In this document: in pieces, positions 1 through 9,001 of the stretch | Layout of the letters: every line of letters starts with the position of its first letter | How positions within the stretch are numbered: the first letter of the stretch is position 1 | NCBI GenBank assembly: GCA_017848115.1 | Contig: JAGAKZ010000029.1 | Coordinates: forward strand, 17,316-81,315 | Direction of reading: 5' to 3' | From: Oscillospiraceae bacterium | GTDB taxonomy: Bacteria > Bacillota > Clostridia > Oscillospirales > Ruminococcaceae | Length of the DNA stretch: 64,000 bases | Notes under the pieces: model-generated | The model's database searches: none | What the model was told of the DNA's origin: nothing | The model's input: only the letters and a program-made list of their open reading frames with translations | Translations under genes and position numbers: made by a program

Positions 1-1
1 T

Positions 2-1360
2 GATTCGGGAAATAGATACTTTTACGATGATAACAATGGTAGTGTTACACTTACAGATAGCCATGATGATATAGATTTTATTTATGATGAAAATTCGGAA
101 GTGGACAATGAATTCAATGTTGATGCAGATGAAATTGACACATACCTTAAATATAACGGTTATAACCAGATGATGTTGGTTGTAACTGAAAAATGTAATC
201 TTAGATGTAAATATTGTATTTACTCAGGAAATTATGATAATCAACGAGAACATGGAATAAATATTATGAGTTTTGAAACGGCTAAGAGAGCTATAGATAT
301 GTTTTATGAAACTCAAAAAATAAAGATTAAAAATAACGCTCTTCATCTTCCTCTTCTCGGTTTTTATGGTGGAGAGCCGTTAATGAATTTTAAACTTGTT
401 AAAGAGTGTGTTGATTATGCAAGAGAACTTTTTGATAATAATATTAATTTTCTTGCTACAACTAATGGAACTATTATGAATGAAGAAATTGCAGATTTTC
501 TTATAAATAATAATTTTGCACTTTCAGTTTCACTTAATGGTAATAAAAAAGAAAATGACAGATTAAGAGTATTCTGTGATGGATCAGGCACTTTTGAAAC
601 AATCATGAAAAATATAAGTTTCCTTCGTGAACGAAATTTTGATTATTTTAAGAAAAATGTTAAATTTATTGGATGTTATGATTGGAAAAGTGATTTAGAT
701 TCAATCAATGATTTTTGTAAGCAAAACGAATACGATATACCAGAAATAGTTAAAATATCAATGGTGAATGATACGTTTACTGATTGGTATAAACAATTTA
801 CAGATCAGGAAAAGAAAGAATTTTTTGCTTATAAAAAAGAAATTCAGAAAAAGATTACTGATAATCTTAAAAACGGAAGGCCACTTGAACCAATTGAAAG
901 ATTACTTTATGCTGACAGCATTATGGAAGTAGTTAATAGAATTGTGAATATTCCGGTAAGTCAGATACGTCCGTCTTTTTCTCCAATAAGCGGAACGTGT
1001 ATTCCAGGAACCAAATTATGTGTAGCCCCTGATGGAAAGATACATAGCTGTGAAAAGATAAATAATACAAGGCCTATTGGTAACGTATATGATGGAGTTG
1101 ACATGCAAGCAATAGCAGATATGCTAACTGCGTATTATAAAAAGCTGGCACCAGTGTGTTCTAAATGTCCTGTTAAGCGTCTTTGTCCTATTTGTTTCAC
1201 ATCTTGTCTTGGTGATGATGGTGAATTTACGCGTAGTCAGATAAAAAATTGTGAACAGGTAAGAAAAAGTATGCGTGAAAAATTTACATTTGTATTTAAT
1301 CTTCTTGAAGCTGGAATCTCAGAAGAGCAATTATTAGATATTAACAAAAGAGGTAAATGA
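2..1360 (+). CDS. Radical SAM/SPASM peptide maturase (5' end outside window)
   Basis: Iron-sulfur enzyme expected to modify a ribosomal peptide through S-adenosylmethionine cleavage. Counting from the GTG at 101, the [4Fe-4S] motif CNLRCKYC has Cys at 32, 36 and 39; a GGEP motif follows near residue 85. The C-terminal third is a cysteine-rich SPASM domain (CIPGTKLC, CEK, CSKCPVKRLCPIC, SC, NC) that would bind two auxiliary clusters. The frame stays open without a stop from 101 back to base 2, and no ribosome site precedes the GTG, so the gene almost certainly starts upstream of the window; the extra N-terminal residues are acidic. The stop overlaps the next gene's ATG (ATGA), indicating translational coupling. 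The family is known for RiPP maturation; the substrate is unknown. Confidence 0.85.
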   Translation, partial: DSGNRYFYDDNNGSVTLTDSHDDIDFIYDENSEVDNEFNVDADEIDTYLKYNGYNQMMLVVTEKCNLRCKYCIYSGNYDNQREHGINIMSFETAKRAIDMFYETQKIKIKNNALHLPLLGFYGGEPLMNFKLVKECVDYARELFDNNINFLATTNGTIMNEEIADFLINNNFALSVSLNGNKKENDRLRVFCDGSGTFETIMKNISFLRERNFDYFKKNVKFIGCYDWKSDLDSINDFCKQNEYDIPEIVKISMVNDTFTDWYKQFTDQEKKEFFAYKKEIQKKITDNLKNGRPLEPIERLLYADSIMEVVNRIVNIPVSQIRPSFSPISGTCIPGTKLCVAPDGKIHSCEKINNTRPIGNVYDGVDMQAIADMLTAYYKKLAPVCSKCPVKRLCPICFTSCLGDDGEFTRSQIKNCEQVRKSMREKFTFVFNLLEAGISEEQLLDINKRGK

Positions 1361-2577
1361 TGAAAAAGTATATGATATTGAATAATAAATATAGTGTTGA
1401 GTACGGAAAATATGATGCAACTTTATTTAATTTTGAGGATTATAATTTCTTTTCAATTAACGGTGAACGTTTTAAACTTTTTAAAGATTGGATAAAAGGA
1501 GAGCCTATTGATACTGATGAGTTCAATGAAACATCAAAAGAATTTTATGAGTTTTTGAAAAACAATGATGTAGCACAATTCAGCGATAAATTTTACATTA
1601 GTGAGCAATTTAATGTAGGCAAAAAATTATCGCTTTATAACGAAAAAATATGTAAATTAAGCAGACTGTTTATATCGCTTGGAGATGATGAAGTTAAAAA
1701 AACCAAGAATATTACATCGCCTTGTTGGGTCTGTCTTAGCGATTCACCGGTGAAAATACAAAATCCTGAATTATACGTTGAATTGATAAAAAAAATAGCA
1801 TCAGATGGTGGAGATCAGATAATTCTTTATGGTGGAAATGTAATAGCTAATCCGGAAATTTCAACATTTATGAAAGTAGCAGATGAATCGTATATTCAGT
1901 TATGTATAAATGTGAATAGTAAGACTTTGATAGATGAAGAAATAAAACTTGCTGAGGAATATAATACGATTTTAGTAGTGACATTTGATTTTAGTGAAAA
2001 ATTTGATATGGATCATTTTAATAATGTTTTTGAACGTATAAAGCAATATGGTGTATTAGCTAAATATTCATTTGTTGTGAGCAATGATACTATAGAAAAA
2101 TATAAGATGATGGAAGACAAAATCAGCGATCTTGGTGCGGAAATTGTCAATTTAAGCATAGTTATGGATGACAATATAACAGAAAATGAACTTTCTGAAG
2201 TATGTATTCCTAAAAATATTGGTTTTGAAGAATATAAAATTTATAAATCCATGAATCCCTGTATGGCTGGAAGTCTTGTTGTTGATACAGATATGAGTAT
2301 TTTGCCTTGTCCTGTAATGAAAAAACATCAACTTGGAAAAGTGGTTTATGCTAATGGTGAGATTAAAATGCAGATGAATCGTGATAAATATAGGTTATCT
2401 GATTTTTGGCTCAGTAGTAAAGAGTATATCAATAACTGTTCGGAATGCTCAAGAAAGCATCTGTGTATGGATTGCAGAGGAGCAGAACTTTCTGTGGGCG
2501 ATATAAACAATAACTTTTTCAAGCGAGAATGTGAATATATGAATAAATGTCGTGATTATTTTGAAATGTCTAAGTGA
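1357..2577 (+). CDS. Pseudo-radical-SAM/SPASM partner protein
   Basis: 406 residues. The N-terminal 80 residues resemble the leader-binding region seen in some SPASM maturases (weak, by pattern only). In the barrel region, where CxxxCxxC would be expected, there is only C123-x-x-C126 (PCWVCLSDS), and the GGE motif is replaced by LYGGNVIANPE, so a SAM-cleaving cluster is unlikely. The C-terminal SPASM cysteines are kept (CMAGS, LPCPV, CSECSRKHLCMDC, C, C). It overlaps the upstream maturase by 4 bases and is followed by an exporter. I infer a catalytically inactive scaffold, or a peptide-recognition partner of the first enzyme. Pseudo-rSAM/SPASM proteins paired with an active rSAM are known in other RiPP systems. 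Confidence 0.75.
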   Translation: MMKKYMILNNKYSVEYGKYDATLFNFEDYNFFSINGERFKLFKDWIKGEPIDTDEFNETSKEFYEFLKNNDVAQFSDKFYISEQFNVGKKLSLYNEKICKLSRLFISLGDDEVKKTKNITSPCWVCLSDSPVKIQNPELYVELIKKIASDGGDQIILYGGNVIANPEISTFMKVADESYIQLCINVNSKTLIDEEIKLAEEYNTILVVTFDFSEKFDMDHFNNVFERIKQYGVLAKYSFVVSNDTIEKYKMMEDKISDLGAEIVNLSIVMDDNITENELSEVCIPKNIGFEEYKIYKSMNPCMAGSLVVDTDMSILPCPVMKKHQLGKVVYANGEIKMQMNRDKYRLSDFWLSSKEYINNCSECSRKHLCMDCRGAELSVGDINNNFFKRECEYMNKCRDYFEMSK

Positions 2578-2600
2578 TTATTATATATGGAGTATAAATA

Positions 2601-4247
2601 ATGAAAAAAGTAAAGAATACTTCTGAAAAAATAGTAACAGGACAAATAAAAAAAATGATACCATTTATTATCGTATTATTTTTAATATGTTCAATAACAT
2701 GTATTATAGAACTTATCATACCATATATCGACAAATCAGTTGTTAATGATGGTCTGCTGAAAGGTGATCAGTCAAAATTTATAAGACTTTTGATTATAAG
2801 TTTTATGGCAACTCTCTTATCTAAATTAATATCGTTTGTTGGAGCAATGATATTCAATAAATTTTCTTGTGTAATGATACAAAACATAAAGAAAGAAGTG
2901 TTTAGACGTTTAACTGCTCTTCCTGAGTATATATTCAGCAGTAATCAGGGAGGGTATATAAAAGCTAGGATGGATGAAACAGATGTGATTTCGGGCTTCT
3001 TTTCGCCAGTCGTCTTCAAGATTATTACATCAACAGTTACGATGATAGGTGCGTTAATTTATATTTTTAAGCTGGATTTTACTATATTCTTAATAACATT
3101 GGCTTCTGCGCCGATAATATATTTTATTTGTACTATGTCTTCAAAAAAAGTATCAAAACTTTCTGAAAATATAAATGAATCAGAAGCAAAACTTTCAGGA
3201 CAAATGCAAGAATATATTCAGGGTGCTGCAGAAATAAAACAACTTAATTTGGAAAATAAAGCGAATACAAGCATAAATTGCCGACTTGAAAATATTACAT
3301 CTAAGTCTATAAAAAGAAGTAACAGAATAGAAGGCGGTACCACACAAACCAGTCTTGTCTGTTCTATAGTACAGCTTATTGTTACACTTGTTGTGGGTAT
3401 CAAAATTATGAATAATGGACTCAGTTTGGGTGACTATGTGTCGGTTTCAAGATACATATCCTATGTTTTTTCACCTATTATTCTTTTTTCTACTTATTAT
3501 CTTTCAATTCAGGAGGCTATAGTTGCATCAAAGCGTATAAATAACTTTTTTTCAGCAGCAGAAGAAAAGAGCGAATATGGTAAGCATCTCAGCGATGTAA
3601 AAAATATTCGATTTGAAAATGTAAGTTTTTCTTATGATAATAAAAATAATATCCTTACAGATGTCAATCTGGAGATTAACAGTCATGATAAAGTAAATAT
3701 TTACGGAAAAAATGGATGTGGTAAAACTACACTTATAAAAATGATTACAGGATTAAAAGTTCCGACAAGTGGAAAAGTGTATGTAAATAATATTCCTATA
3801 GAGGATATTAATTTACCATCTTTAAGAAGTCATATTGGTGTTTTATCACAAGATTCATATTTGTTTTCAGGTTCGGTCATAAGTAATATTATTTCGTCAC
3901 CGGAAGATTTAGATGTATGGAGAAATATTTGTACAAATGAAGTTTTCCGTGATCTTGACTGGGAAAAAGGAGTTATTGTTGAGAATGGTAAAAATATTTC
4001 GAGTGGACAAAAACAAAAGATTGTTTTGGCAAGACTTATGATAAAAAATCCTGATGTTATTGTTATTGATGAAGGGATAACCAATCTTGACATAGAATCA
4101 AAAAGTGTTATAATTAATGCAGTGGATACATTATTTAAGGATAAAATATGTATTTTTGTATCGCATTCTGATGATTTTTCTGATTGTGTAAACAGAAAAT
4201 TACTTATAAAGAATAGGCGTATAACGGATATATACCAAACAGCATAA
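2601..4247 (+). CDS. ABC exporter, fused membrane and ATPase domains
   Basis: 548 residues, a half-transporter of the type I exporter fold. About six membrane helices occupy residues 15-300, followed by an ATPase domain: Walker A GKNGCGKTT near 369, signature SSGQKQK near 467, Walker B VIVIDEG near 484. The residue after Walker B aspartate is Glu, the expected catalytic base. There is no N-terminal C39 peptidase domain, so any leader cleavage would need another protease. It starts 23 bases after the pseudo-rSAM gene with GGAG at 2590. Its place behind two SPASM proteins suggests export of the modified peptide. Confidence 0.85.
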   Translation: MKKVKNTSEKIVTGQIKKMIPFIIVLFLICSITCIIELIIPYIDKSVVNDGLLKGDQSKFIRLLIISFMATLLSKLISFVGAMIFNKFSCVMIQNIKKEVFRRLTALPEYIFSSNQGGYIKARMDETDVISGFFSPVVFKIITSTVTMIGALIYIFKLDFTIFLITLASAPIIYFICTMSSKKVSKLSENINESEAKLSGQMQEYIQGAAEIKQLNLENKANTSINCRLENITSKSIKRSNRIEGGTTQTSLVCSIVQLIVTLVVGIKIMNNGLSLGDYVSVSRYISYVFSPIILFSTYYLSIQEAIVASKRINNFFSAAEEKSEYGKHLSDVKNIRFENVSFSYDNKNNILTDVNLEINSHDKVNIYGKNGCGKTTLIKMITGLKVPTSGKVYVNNIPIEDINLPSLRSHIGVLSQDSYLFSGSVISNIISSPEDLDVWRNICTNEVFRDLDWEKGVIVENGKNISSGQKQKIVLARLMIKNPDVIVIDEGITNLDIESKSVIINAVDTLFKDKICIFVSHSDDFSDCVNRKLLIKNRRITDIYQTA

Positions 4248-4266
4248 TTGAACAAGGAGGATAATT

Positions 4267-4431
4267 ATGGAAACCAAAGATATCGTTTTAGTTGCAGGTG
4301 GTATTTTGTTGATAGCAATATCAGCATTTTCAAAAAGAAATAAGAAGGAAGAACTGAAAAAAATGGTTGGTTTATTTTTTGTAACAGCTCTTGTTTTAGT
4401 TGCAGTGGTAGTTGCAGGATACTTTTTATAA
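4267..4431 (+). CDS. 54-residue two-helix membrane peptide
   Basis: Short gene with a strong ribosome site (AAGGAGG at 4254-4260, 6 bases before ATG), lying between the exporter and the second ABC ATPase. The peptide begins METKDIVLVAGG, has a first hydrophobic helix, a charged turn (SKRNKKEELKK), a second helix (LFFVTALVLVAVVVAGYF) and ends there. It has no Cys, no signal-peptidase site and no double-Gly leader cleavage pattern, which argues against it being a SPASM substrate. A small transporter subunit, immunity peptide or antimicrobial two-helix peptide are all possible. I do not recognise a family. Confidence 0.7.
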   Translation: METKDIVLVAGGILLIAISAFSKRNKKEELKKMVGLFFVTALVLVAVVVAGYFL

Positions 4432-4453
4432 TTGTTAAAGGGAGAGAGTTGAT

Positions 4454-5353
4454 ATGCTGAATATTGAAAATCTGAACTTTTCATATAAAAAAGGAAAACA
4501 GATATTATATGATATATCTCTTAACATAAAACCAGGAGAGATAGTAGGGCTTATTGGTATGAACGGTGCCGGAAAAAGTACACTAATGAGAAACATATCG
4601 GGAATAGTGAATCCCGATAGTGGAAAAATCGTTATAAATGGGACTGATAGAAAAAAATATACTTCTGAGGAACGTAAAAAAATAGCCTATCTCAATGCGG
4701 AAAATAATCTTTACAATGAGATTACTGTAAAAGAAAATATCAATATAATGCAGCATTTTTATAATGTTTCTAAAGTGAGGACAGAAAATGTAATAAAAAT
4801 GCTTAGGTGCGACGAATTTATGGACAAAAAAGTAAGTGAACTTTCGTCAGGAATGCGTCAACGAGCAGCGATTGCAGCTTCAACTCTCAACAATTCTAAC
4901 CTTATACTCCTTGATGAACCTACTAATGCAATTGATATTGAAACTAAAAAGTATATAATGGACTATATAAATTATCTCTCAAACAAAAAAAATGGTATAC
5001 TTATAACTTCTCATAATATCAAAGATATTGAAGAACTTTGCGAAAGAGTATATATAATGAGACATGGCAGAATTGTTAAAGAAGCAACCGTGGAATCAAT
5101 TTTGAAAGAATCGTCTGAAAAGAATCAGAAATGGAGTATATCTGTTCCTAAAAATACAGATATACCGCGCTTAATTGGAAATAATGTAGAGTATTACATT
5201 GAAGAAGGTGATTTGAATTTGAAGGTAGTGGTAAATGAAAAATTCAAACAAAGTACTATAAAGTTGTTTGTAAACTCTGATGTTGAAATAATTTCTGTAG
5301 AAAGCTTTATAAATAATCTTGAAGATGCTGTTCTTGAAATTATAGGTGACTAG
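4454..5353 (+). CDS. ABC transporter ATP-binding protein
   Basis: 299 residues. A standalone ATPase: Walker A GMNGAGKST near residue 36, signature LSSGMRQR near 133, Walker B LILLDEPT near 155, then a C-terminal extension of about 90 residues typical of ATPases that pair with ABC-2 permeases. It starts 22 bases after the 54-residue peptide with GGGAGAG as ribosome site, and is followed 16 bases later by its likely permease. In bacteriocin clusters such pairs often give self-protection (LanFEG-like); that role is inferred from position here. Confidence 0.85.
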   Translation: MLNIENLNFSYKKGKQILYDISLNIKPGEIVGLIGMNGAGKSTLMRNISGIVNPDSGKIVINGTDRKKYTSEERKKIAYLNAENNLYNEITVKENINIMQHFYNVSKVRTENVIKMLRCDEFMDKKVSELSSGMRQRAAIAASTLNNSNLILLDEPTNAIDIETKKYIMDYINYLSNKKNGILITSHNIKDIEELCERVYIMRHGRIVKEATVESILKESSEKNQKWSISVPKNTDIPRLIGNNVEYYIEEGDLNLKVVVNEKFKQSTIKLFVNSDVEIISVESFINNLEDAVLEIIGD

Positions 5354-5369
5354 AGAATAGGAGGATTTT

Positions 5370-5999
5370 ATGCTGTATAGAGAATTAATTTTCCTTAAAA
5401 AAGATGTAAAAAAATACATATTGGCATTTTTTATGTTAGGAGTTGTAATAGGATATTTCATATATAAGGGTATGGATAGTTCTATTCTGCTTTTTTTCAG
5501 TATTTCCATGCCTGGTATAGTTATTGCACTACAGGCGACTCAAAGTTCAGTAATGTATGAAAAGAATAATGGTATGTTTGAAAAACTTCTTACTGTTTAC
5601 AAACTTCCAAATATTTTAATGGCAAAATCATTTGTTTCGTTTATTATAAGTGCAATAGGGCTGATTGTATGCAGTAGTTCTGTTGCTCTTATAATAAATT
5701 TTAGTAAAAATATTGCGATTAGCAGTGATGTTTTTTTATGTCAGTTGTTGATCGCGATTTGTATAAATCTAACTTTGTCATTGTTGCTTGTAATACTATG
5801 CACTTGTGTTAATCAGATAATCGTTGTAAATGGTTGCGTATTATTGATAATGATGATAATGTCTGCGATATGCTATAACATTGTAAAAGCAGAGTCAATA
5901 GTTGTTTATACAACAATATGTTGCTTGGCGATTCTTGCTGTTGGAGTGGTACTTGCAATATGTATGAAATTTATAAAGTATAGTGTAGTTATTAAATAG
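5370..5999 (+). CDS. ABC-2 type permease, small
   Basis: 209 residues, almost entirely hydrophobic with about six membrane helices; no recognisable soluble domain. Preceded by AGGAGG (5359-5364). Directly follows an ABC ATPase and is the last gene before a strong terminator, so it most likely forms the membrane half of that transporter. Sequence similarity to a named family cannot be judged by eye; the assignment rests on topology and context. Confidence 0.7.
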   Translation: MLYRELIFLKKDVKKYILAFFMLGVVIGYFIYKGMDSSILLFFSISMPGIVIALQATQSSVMYEKNNGMFEKLLTVYKLPNILMAKSFVSFIISAIGLIVCSSSVALIINFSKNIAISSDVFLCQLLIAICINLTLSLLLVILCTCVNQIIVVNGCVLLIMMIMSAICYNIVKAESIVVYTTICCLAILAVGVVLAICMKFIKYSVVIK

Positions 6000-6002
6000 T
6001 TA

Positions 6003-6034
6003 AAAGGGAGATGTAAAAAAACATCTCCCTTTTA
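6003..6034. terminator. Bidirectional terminator between permease and cysK
   Basis: Perfect 13-base stem AAAAGGGAGATGT/ACATCTCCCTTTT with an A6 loop. U-runs form on either strand, which suits the two converging genes. Confidence 0.9.
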
Positions 6035-6052
6035 AATTTGTAAAAATCAAAA

Positions 6053-6979
6053 TCAGAATAACCCTGTTGAAAGATATCTGTCGCCTGTATCAGGCAGAAT
6101 AACAACTATATTTTTGCCTTTGTTTTCATCTTTTTTTGCAAGTTCTATTGCTGCATGGAGTGCTGCACCTGAGGATATACCGACAAGTACGCCTTCTTTT
6201 TTTCCGGCAAGTCTGGAGGCTTCAAAAGCATCATTGTCTGATACGGGCATTATTTCGTCATATATACTTGTATCAAGTACCTCCGGTATAAAGCCGGCAC
6301 CGATTCCCTGAAGTCCGTGAGCTCCTGCCGGTTTTCCTGAAAGGACAGCAGAAGTTTCAGGTTCTACAGCGACTATCTTTATATCCTTTATTTTTGAGCG
6401 GAGATATTTTCCCGTACCGGTTATGGTTCCGCCAGTTCCTGCGCCTGCAACAAATATATCGACATTTCCGTCTGTGTCCTCATATATTTCCGGCCCTGTT
6501 GTTTCAAAGTGTGCCTGTGGGTTTGATGGGTTTGTAAACTGTGAGGGGATAAAACTGTGAGGTATTTCACTTGCAAGTTCTTTAGCTTTTTCTATTGCAC
6601 CGCTCATGCCTTTTTTTCCGTCTGAAAGTACAAGCTCTGCGCCATATGCAGTCATAAGCTTTCTCCTTTCGAGAGACATTGTATCAGGCATGACTATTAT
6701 GACTCTGTAATTTCTTGTAGCCGCAACTGCCGCAAGTCCTATTCCTGTATTTCCTGATGTAGGTTCTATTATAACGGAGTCGTTGCAGAGAATTCCTTTT
6801 TCCTCGGCATCGTCGAGCATTTTCTTTGCTACACGGTCTTTTATAGAGCCGGCAGGGTTGAGAAATTCGAGCTTTGCATATATATTTGCTTTCAGATCGA
6901 GCTCTTCCATTATATTTCTGAGTCTGAGCAGTGGAGTTTTTCCGATGATCTGGTCTACAGATTGGTATATATTTGCCAT
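6053..6979 (-). CDS. cysK: Cysteine synthase A (O-acetylserine sulfhydrylase)
   Basis: 308 residues, full length for the family. A PLP enzyme making L-cysteine from O-acetylserine and sulfide in the cytosol. Visible are the PLP-lysine motif NPAGSIKDR (Lys near 47), the substrate loop EPTSGNTG, the phosphate-binding glycine stretch GAGTGGTITG, and the C-terminal ILPDTGDRYLSTGLF ending usual in CysK. The ribosome site GAAAGGAA lies just upstream on the minus strand. A terminator separates it from proS, so it is probably transcribed from its own promoter in the 95-base gap, although no clear promoter is visible there. Confidence 0.95.
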   Translation of the reverse strand: MANIYQSVDQIIGKTPLLRLRNIMEELDLKANIYAKLEFLNPAGSIKDRVAKKMLDDAEEKGILCNDSVIIEPTSGNTGIGLAAVAATRNYRVIIVMPDTMSLERRKLMTAYGAELVLSDGKKGMSGAIEKAKELASEIPHSFIPSQFTNPSNPQAHFETTGPEIYEDTDGNVDIFVAGAGTGGTITGTGKYLRSKIKDIKIVAVEPETSAVLSGKPAGAHGLQGIGAGFIPEVLDTSIYDEIMPVSDNDAFEASRLAGKKEGVLVGISSGAALHAAIELAKKDENKGKNIVVILPDTGDRYLSTGLF

Positions 6980-7011
6980 GATAAAAAATCATTCCTTTCG
7001 TGTTATTGTAA

Positions 7012-7056
7012 AAATAGTCAATCTACGACATAGTATATGCCGATGATTGACTATTT
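7012..7056 (-). terminator. Terminator after proS
   Basis: Perfect 12-base inverted repeat AAATAGTCAATC (7012-7023) and GATTGACTATTT (7045-7056), loop 21 bases. Read on the minus strand it ends in a U5 run and follows the proS stop by about 18 bases. Confidence 0.75.
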
Positions 7057-7074
7057 ATTATTTCTAAAGTTTAA

Positions 7075-8523
7075 TTAATATGCCTTGCCCCAGTAAACAA
7101 GTGTTGATGCAGGTTTGCCACAGCATACGCATACATCAGAGATCTTGTCCTGATTTTCAGGGATACAACGTGAACCAACGCCTGTCTTTTCCTTTACTTC
7201 GTCTTCACAAGCTTCTTCACCGCACCACATAGCCTTTACAAAACCGTCACCTTTCTGTTCAAGAACAGAAACTATTTCGTCCATAGTCTTGCAGGAGTAT
7301 GTTTTGTTTTCTCTGTTTTCGAGAGCTTTTGCATAAAGACCGTCATGTACTTCTTTGAGCTTCTTTGCAACTTCTTCTTCAAGGTTGTCAAGGCTTACTA
7401 CAGTCTTTTCGTTGTTGTGACGTGTTACGAGTACACACTGGTTATTTTCGATATCCTTAGGACCTATTTCAAGTCTTACAGGAACACCCTTCATTTCATA
7501 TTCTGCAAACTTCCAGCCTGCTGAGTTGTCTGTATCATCAAGTTTTACTCTTACGCCGTTTGCCTTGAGTTTGTCTGCAAGTGCATTTGCCTTGTCAAGA
7601 ACGCCTTCTTTGTGCATAGCTACAGGGATAATAACGAGCTGTACAGGAGCTACTGCAGGTGGGAGAACAAGACCGTTGTTATCACCGTGAGTCATGATTA
7701 TAGCGCCTATAAGACGTGTTGTAACGCCCCATGAAGTCTGATGAGGATTTACTTTTTTGTTTTCCTTATCAGTATATTCGATATCGAAAGCTTTTGCAAA
7801 TCCATCGCCAAAGTAGTGTGATGTACCCGCCTGAAGCGCCTTACCGTCATGCATAAGTGCTTCTATAGCGTATGTAGAAACTGCACCGGCAAACTTGTCA
7901 CTTTCAGTCTTCTTACCTTTGATAACAGGCATAGCAAGAGCGTCTTCGCAGAATTTTGCATAAACGTTGAGCATCTTTTCTGTTTCTTCAATAGCTTCCT
8001 GTGCTGTTGCGTGTATAGTATGACCTTCCTGCCATAAAAATTCTCTTGAACGGAGGAAAGGACGTGTTGTCTTTTCCCATCTTACAACACTTACCCACTG
8101 GTTGTAGAGCTTAGGGAGGTCACGGTAAGAGTGGATTATATTTGAATAGTGTTCGCAGAAAAGTGTTTCAGATGTAGGGCGTACACAGAGTCTGTCTTCG
8201 AGTTTTTCACTTCCGCCATGAGTTACCCATGCAACTTCAGGCGCAAATCCTTCAACGTGGTCTTTTTCTTTCTGGAGAAGGCTTTCAGGTATGAACATAG
8301 GCATACATACGTTTTCGTGTCCTGTTTCCTTGAACATTCCGTCAAGTATCTTCTGGATATTTTCCCATATAGCATAACCGTAAGGACGTATTACCATACA
8401 GCCCTTTACGCTTGTATACTCGATAAGTTCAGCTTTCTTAACTATATCAGTGTACCATTTTGCAAAATCTTCTTCCATAGAAGTAATGGCTTCAACCATT
8501 TTTTTGTTATTATTTTTACCCAT
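7075..8523 (-). CDS. proS: Proline--tRNA ligase, short (archaeal/eukaryotic-like) type
   Basis: 482 residues. A class II synthetase charging tRNA-Pro. Motif 2 region ([21 protein letters not shown]) and the motif 3 arginine segment are seen, with the anticodon-binding domain and a C-terminal zinc-type domain ([19 protein letters not shown]). It lacks the inserted editing (INS) domain of the long bacterial ProRS, so it belongs to the short ProS type common in Clostridia and Mollicutes. Starts 10 bases after an upstream small membrane gene, with which it shares a promoter. No T-box leader is visible. Confidence 0.95.
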   Translation of the reverse strand: MGKNNNKKMVEAITSMEEDFAKWYTDIVKKAELIEYTSVKGCMVIRPYGYAIWENIQKILDGMFKETGHENVCMPMFIPESLLQKEKDHVEGFAPEVAWVTHGGSEKLEDRLCVRPTSETLFCEHYSNIIHSYRDLPKLYNQWVSVVRWEKTTRPFLRSREFLWQEGHTIHATAQEAIEETEKMLNVYAKFCEDALAMPVIKGKKTESDKFAGAVSTYAIEALMHDGKALQAGTSHYFGDGFAKAFDIEYTDKENKKVNPHQTSWGVTTRLIGAIIMTHGDNNGLVLPPAVAPVQLVIIPVAMHKEGVLDKANALADKLKANGVRVKLDDTDNSAGWKFAEYEMKGVPVRLEIGPKDIENNQCVLVTRHNNEKTVVSLDNLEEEVAKKLKEVHDGLYAKALENRENKTYSCKTMDEIVSVLEQKGDGFVKAMWCGEEACEDEVKEKTGVGSRCIPENQDKISDVCVCCGKPASTLVYWGKAY

Positions 8524-8533
8524 CTGGAAATCC

Positions 8534-8758
8534 TCATTTCTTATTGATATTATCTTGATTTTTTTGATGTTTTTTTAATTCCGGAAAAAAAGTACGTTCC
8601 GGTTTTTCATCGGTATCATGCGGTTCAAATGCACTTCTTACCGAGTACAGACGTTCATCTTCAGGAGATTTTTTGTGTTTTTCTATATGAGCATCTATTT
8701 TCTTGGCTATTTTTGGTGTGAGTTCTGCCAATAAATAAATAAGAAGAAAAATAAACAA
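8534..8758 (-). CDS. Small single-span membrane protein upstream of proS
   Basis: At least 74 residues: a hydrophobic N-terminal helix then a charged, Lys/Glu-rich cytosolic tail ([17 protein letters not shown]). The TTG start at 8758 has no ribosome site. The frame stays open to 8816, and AGGAGG (8825-8830) is ideally placed for an AUA codon at 8815-8813, giving IFNVAAFSVEISFAFLGK in front; no ATG, GTG or TTG exists in that stretch. So either a rare AUA/AUU start is used or the base calls hide one. Function unknown; co-transcribed with proS. Confidence 0.55.
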   Translation of the reverse strand: MFIFLLIYLLAELTPKIAKKIDAHIEKHKKSPEDERLYSVRSAFEPHDTDEKPERTFFPELKKHQKNQDNINKK

Positions 8759-8853
8759 TATTTTTCCTAGAAACGCAAATGAAATCTCTACGCTGAAAGC
8801 AGCTACATTAAATATAGGTCAACACCTCCTGATAAGACATAACATACATATTA

Positions 8854-8890
8854 ATTATAACAATATTGTACAGTAAAATCAAGATTTTAC
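8854..8890 (-). promoter_or_regulatory. Promoter of small membrane gene-proS with overlapping palindrome
   Basis: Minus strand -35 TTGATT (8877-8882), 17-base spacer, -10 TATAAT (8854-8859). A palindrome GTAAAATC-AA-GATTTTAC (8873-8890) covers the -35 box and could be an operator. Confidence 0.75.
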
Positions 8891-8943
8891 GATAAAAAAA
8901 ACCGGACACCGAAGCTTTGAAATGCTCAGCCGTTTTTATTTTG

Positions 8944-8972
8944 TTGCGGAAAAGAAATTTGTGTGGTATAAT
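8944..8972 (+). promoter_or_regulatory. Promoter of first two-component module
   Basis: -35 TTGCGG (8944-8949), 17-base spacer, extended -10 TGGTATAAT (TATAAT at 8967-8972), 30 bases before the response regulator start. Confidence 0.75.
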
Positions 8973-9001
8973 CAGCTTAACAACTGACAGGAGGCTTACG
9001 T

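Noticed and set aside
4267-4431. The 54-residue peptide as the substrate of the SPASM enzymes
   Set aside because: It has no Cys, no leader-core arrangement and two membrane helices, unlike known SPASM substrates. Kept as a small membrane protein instead.
8524-8830. T-box or amino-acid riboswitch in front of proS
   Set aside because: The proS start follows another gene by 10 bases and the shared leader is only about 20-40 bases long; no T-box sequence or specifier loop is present.
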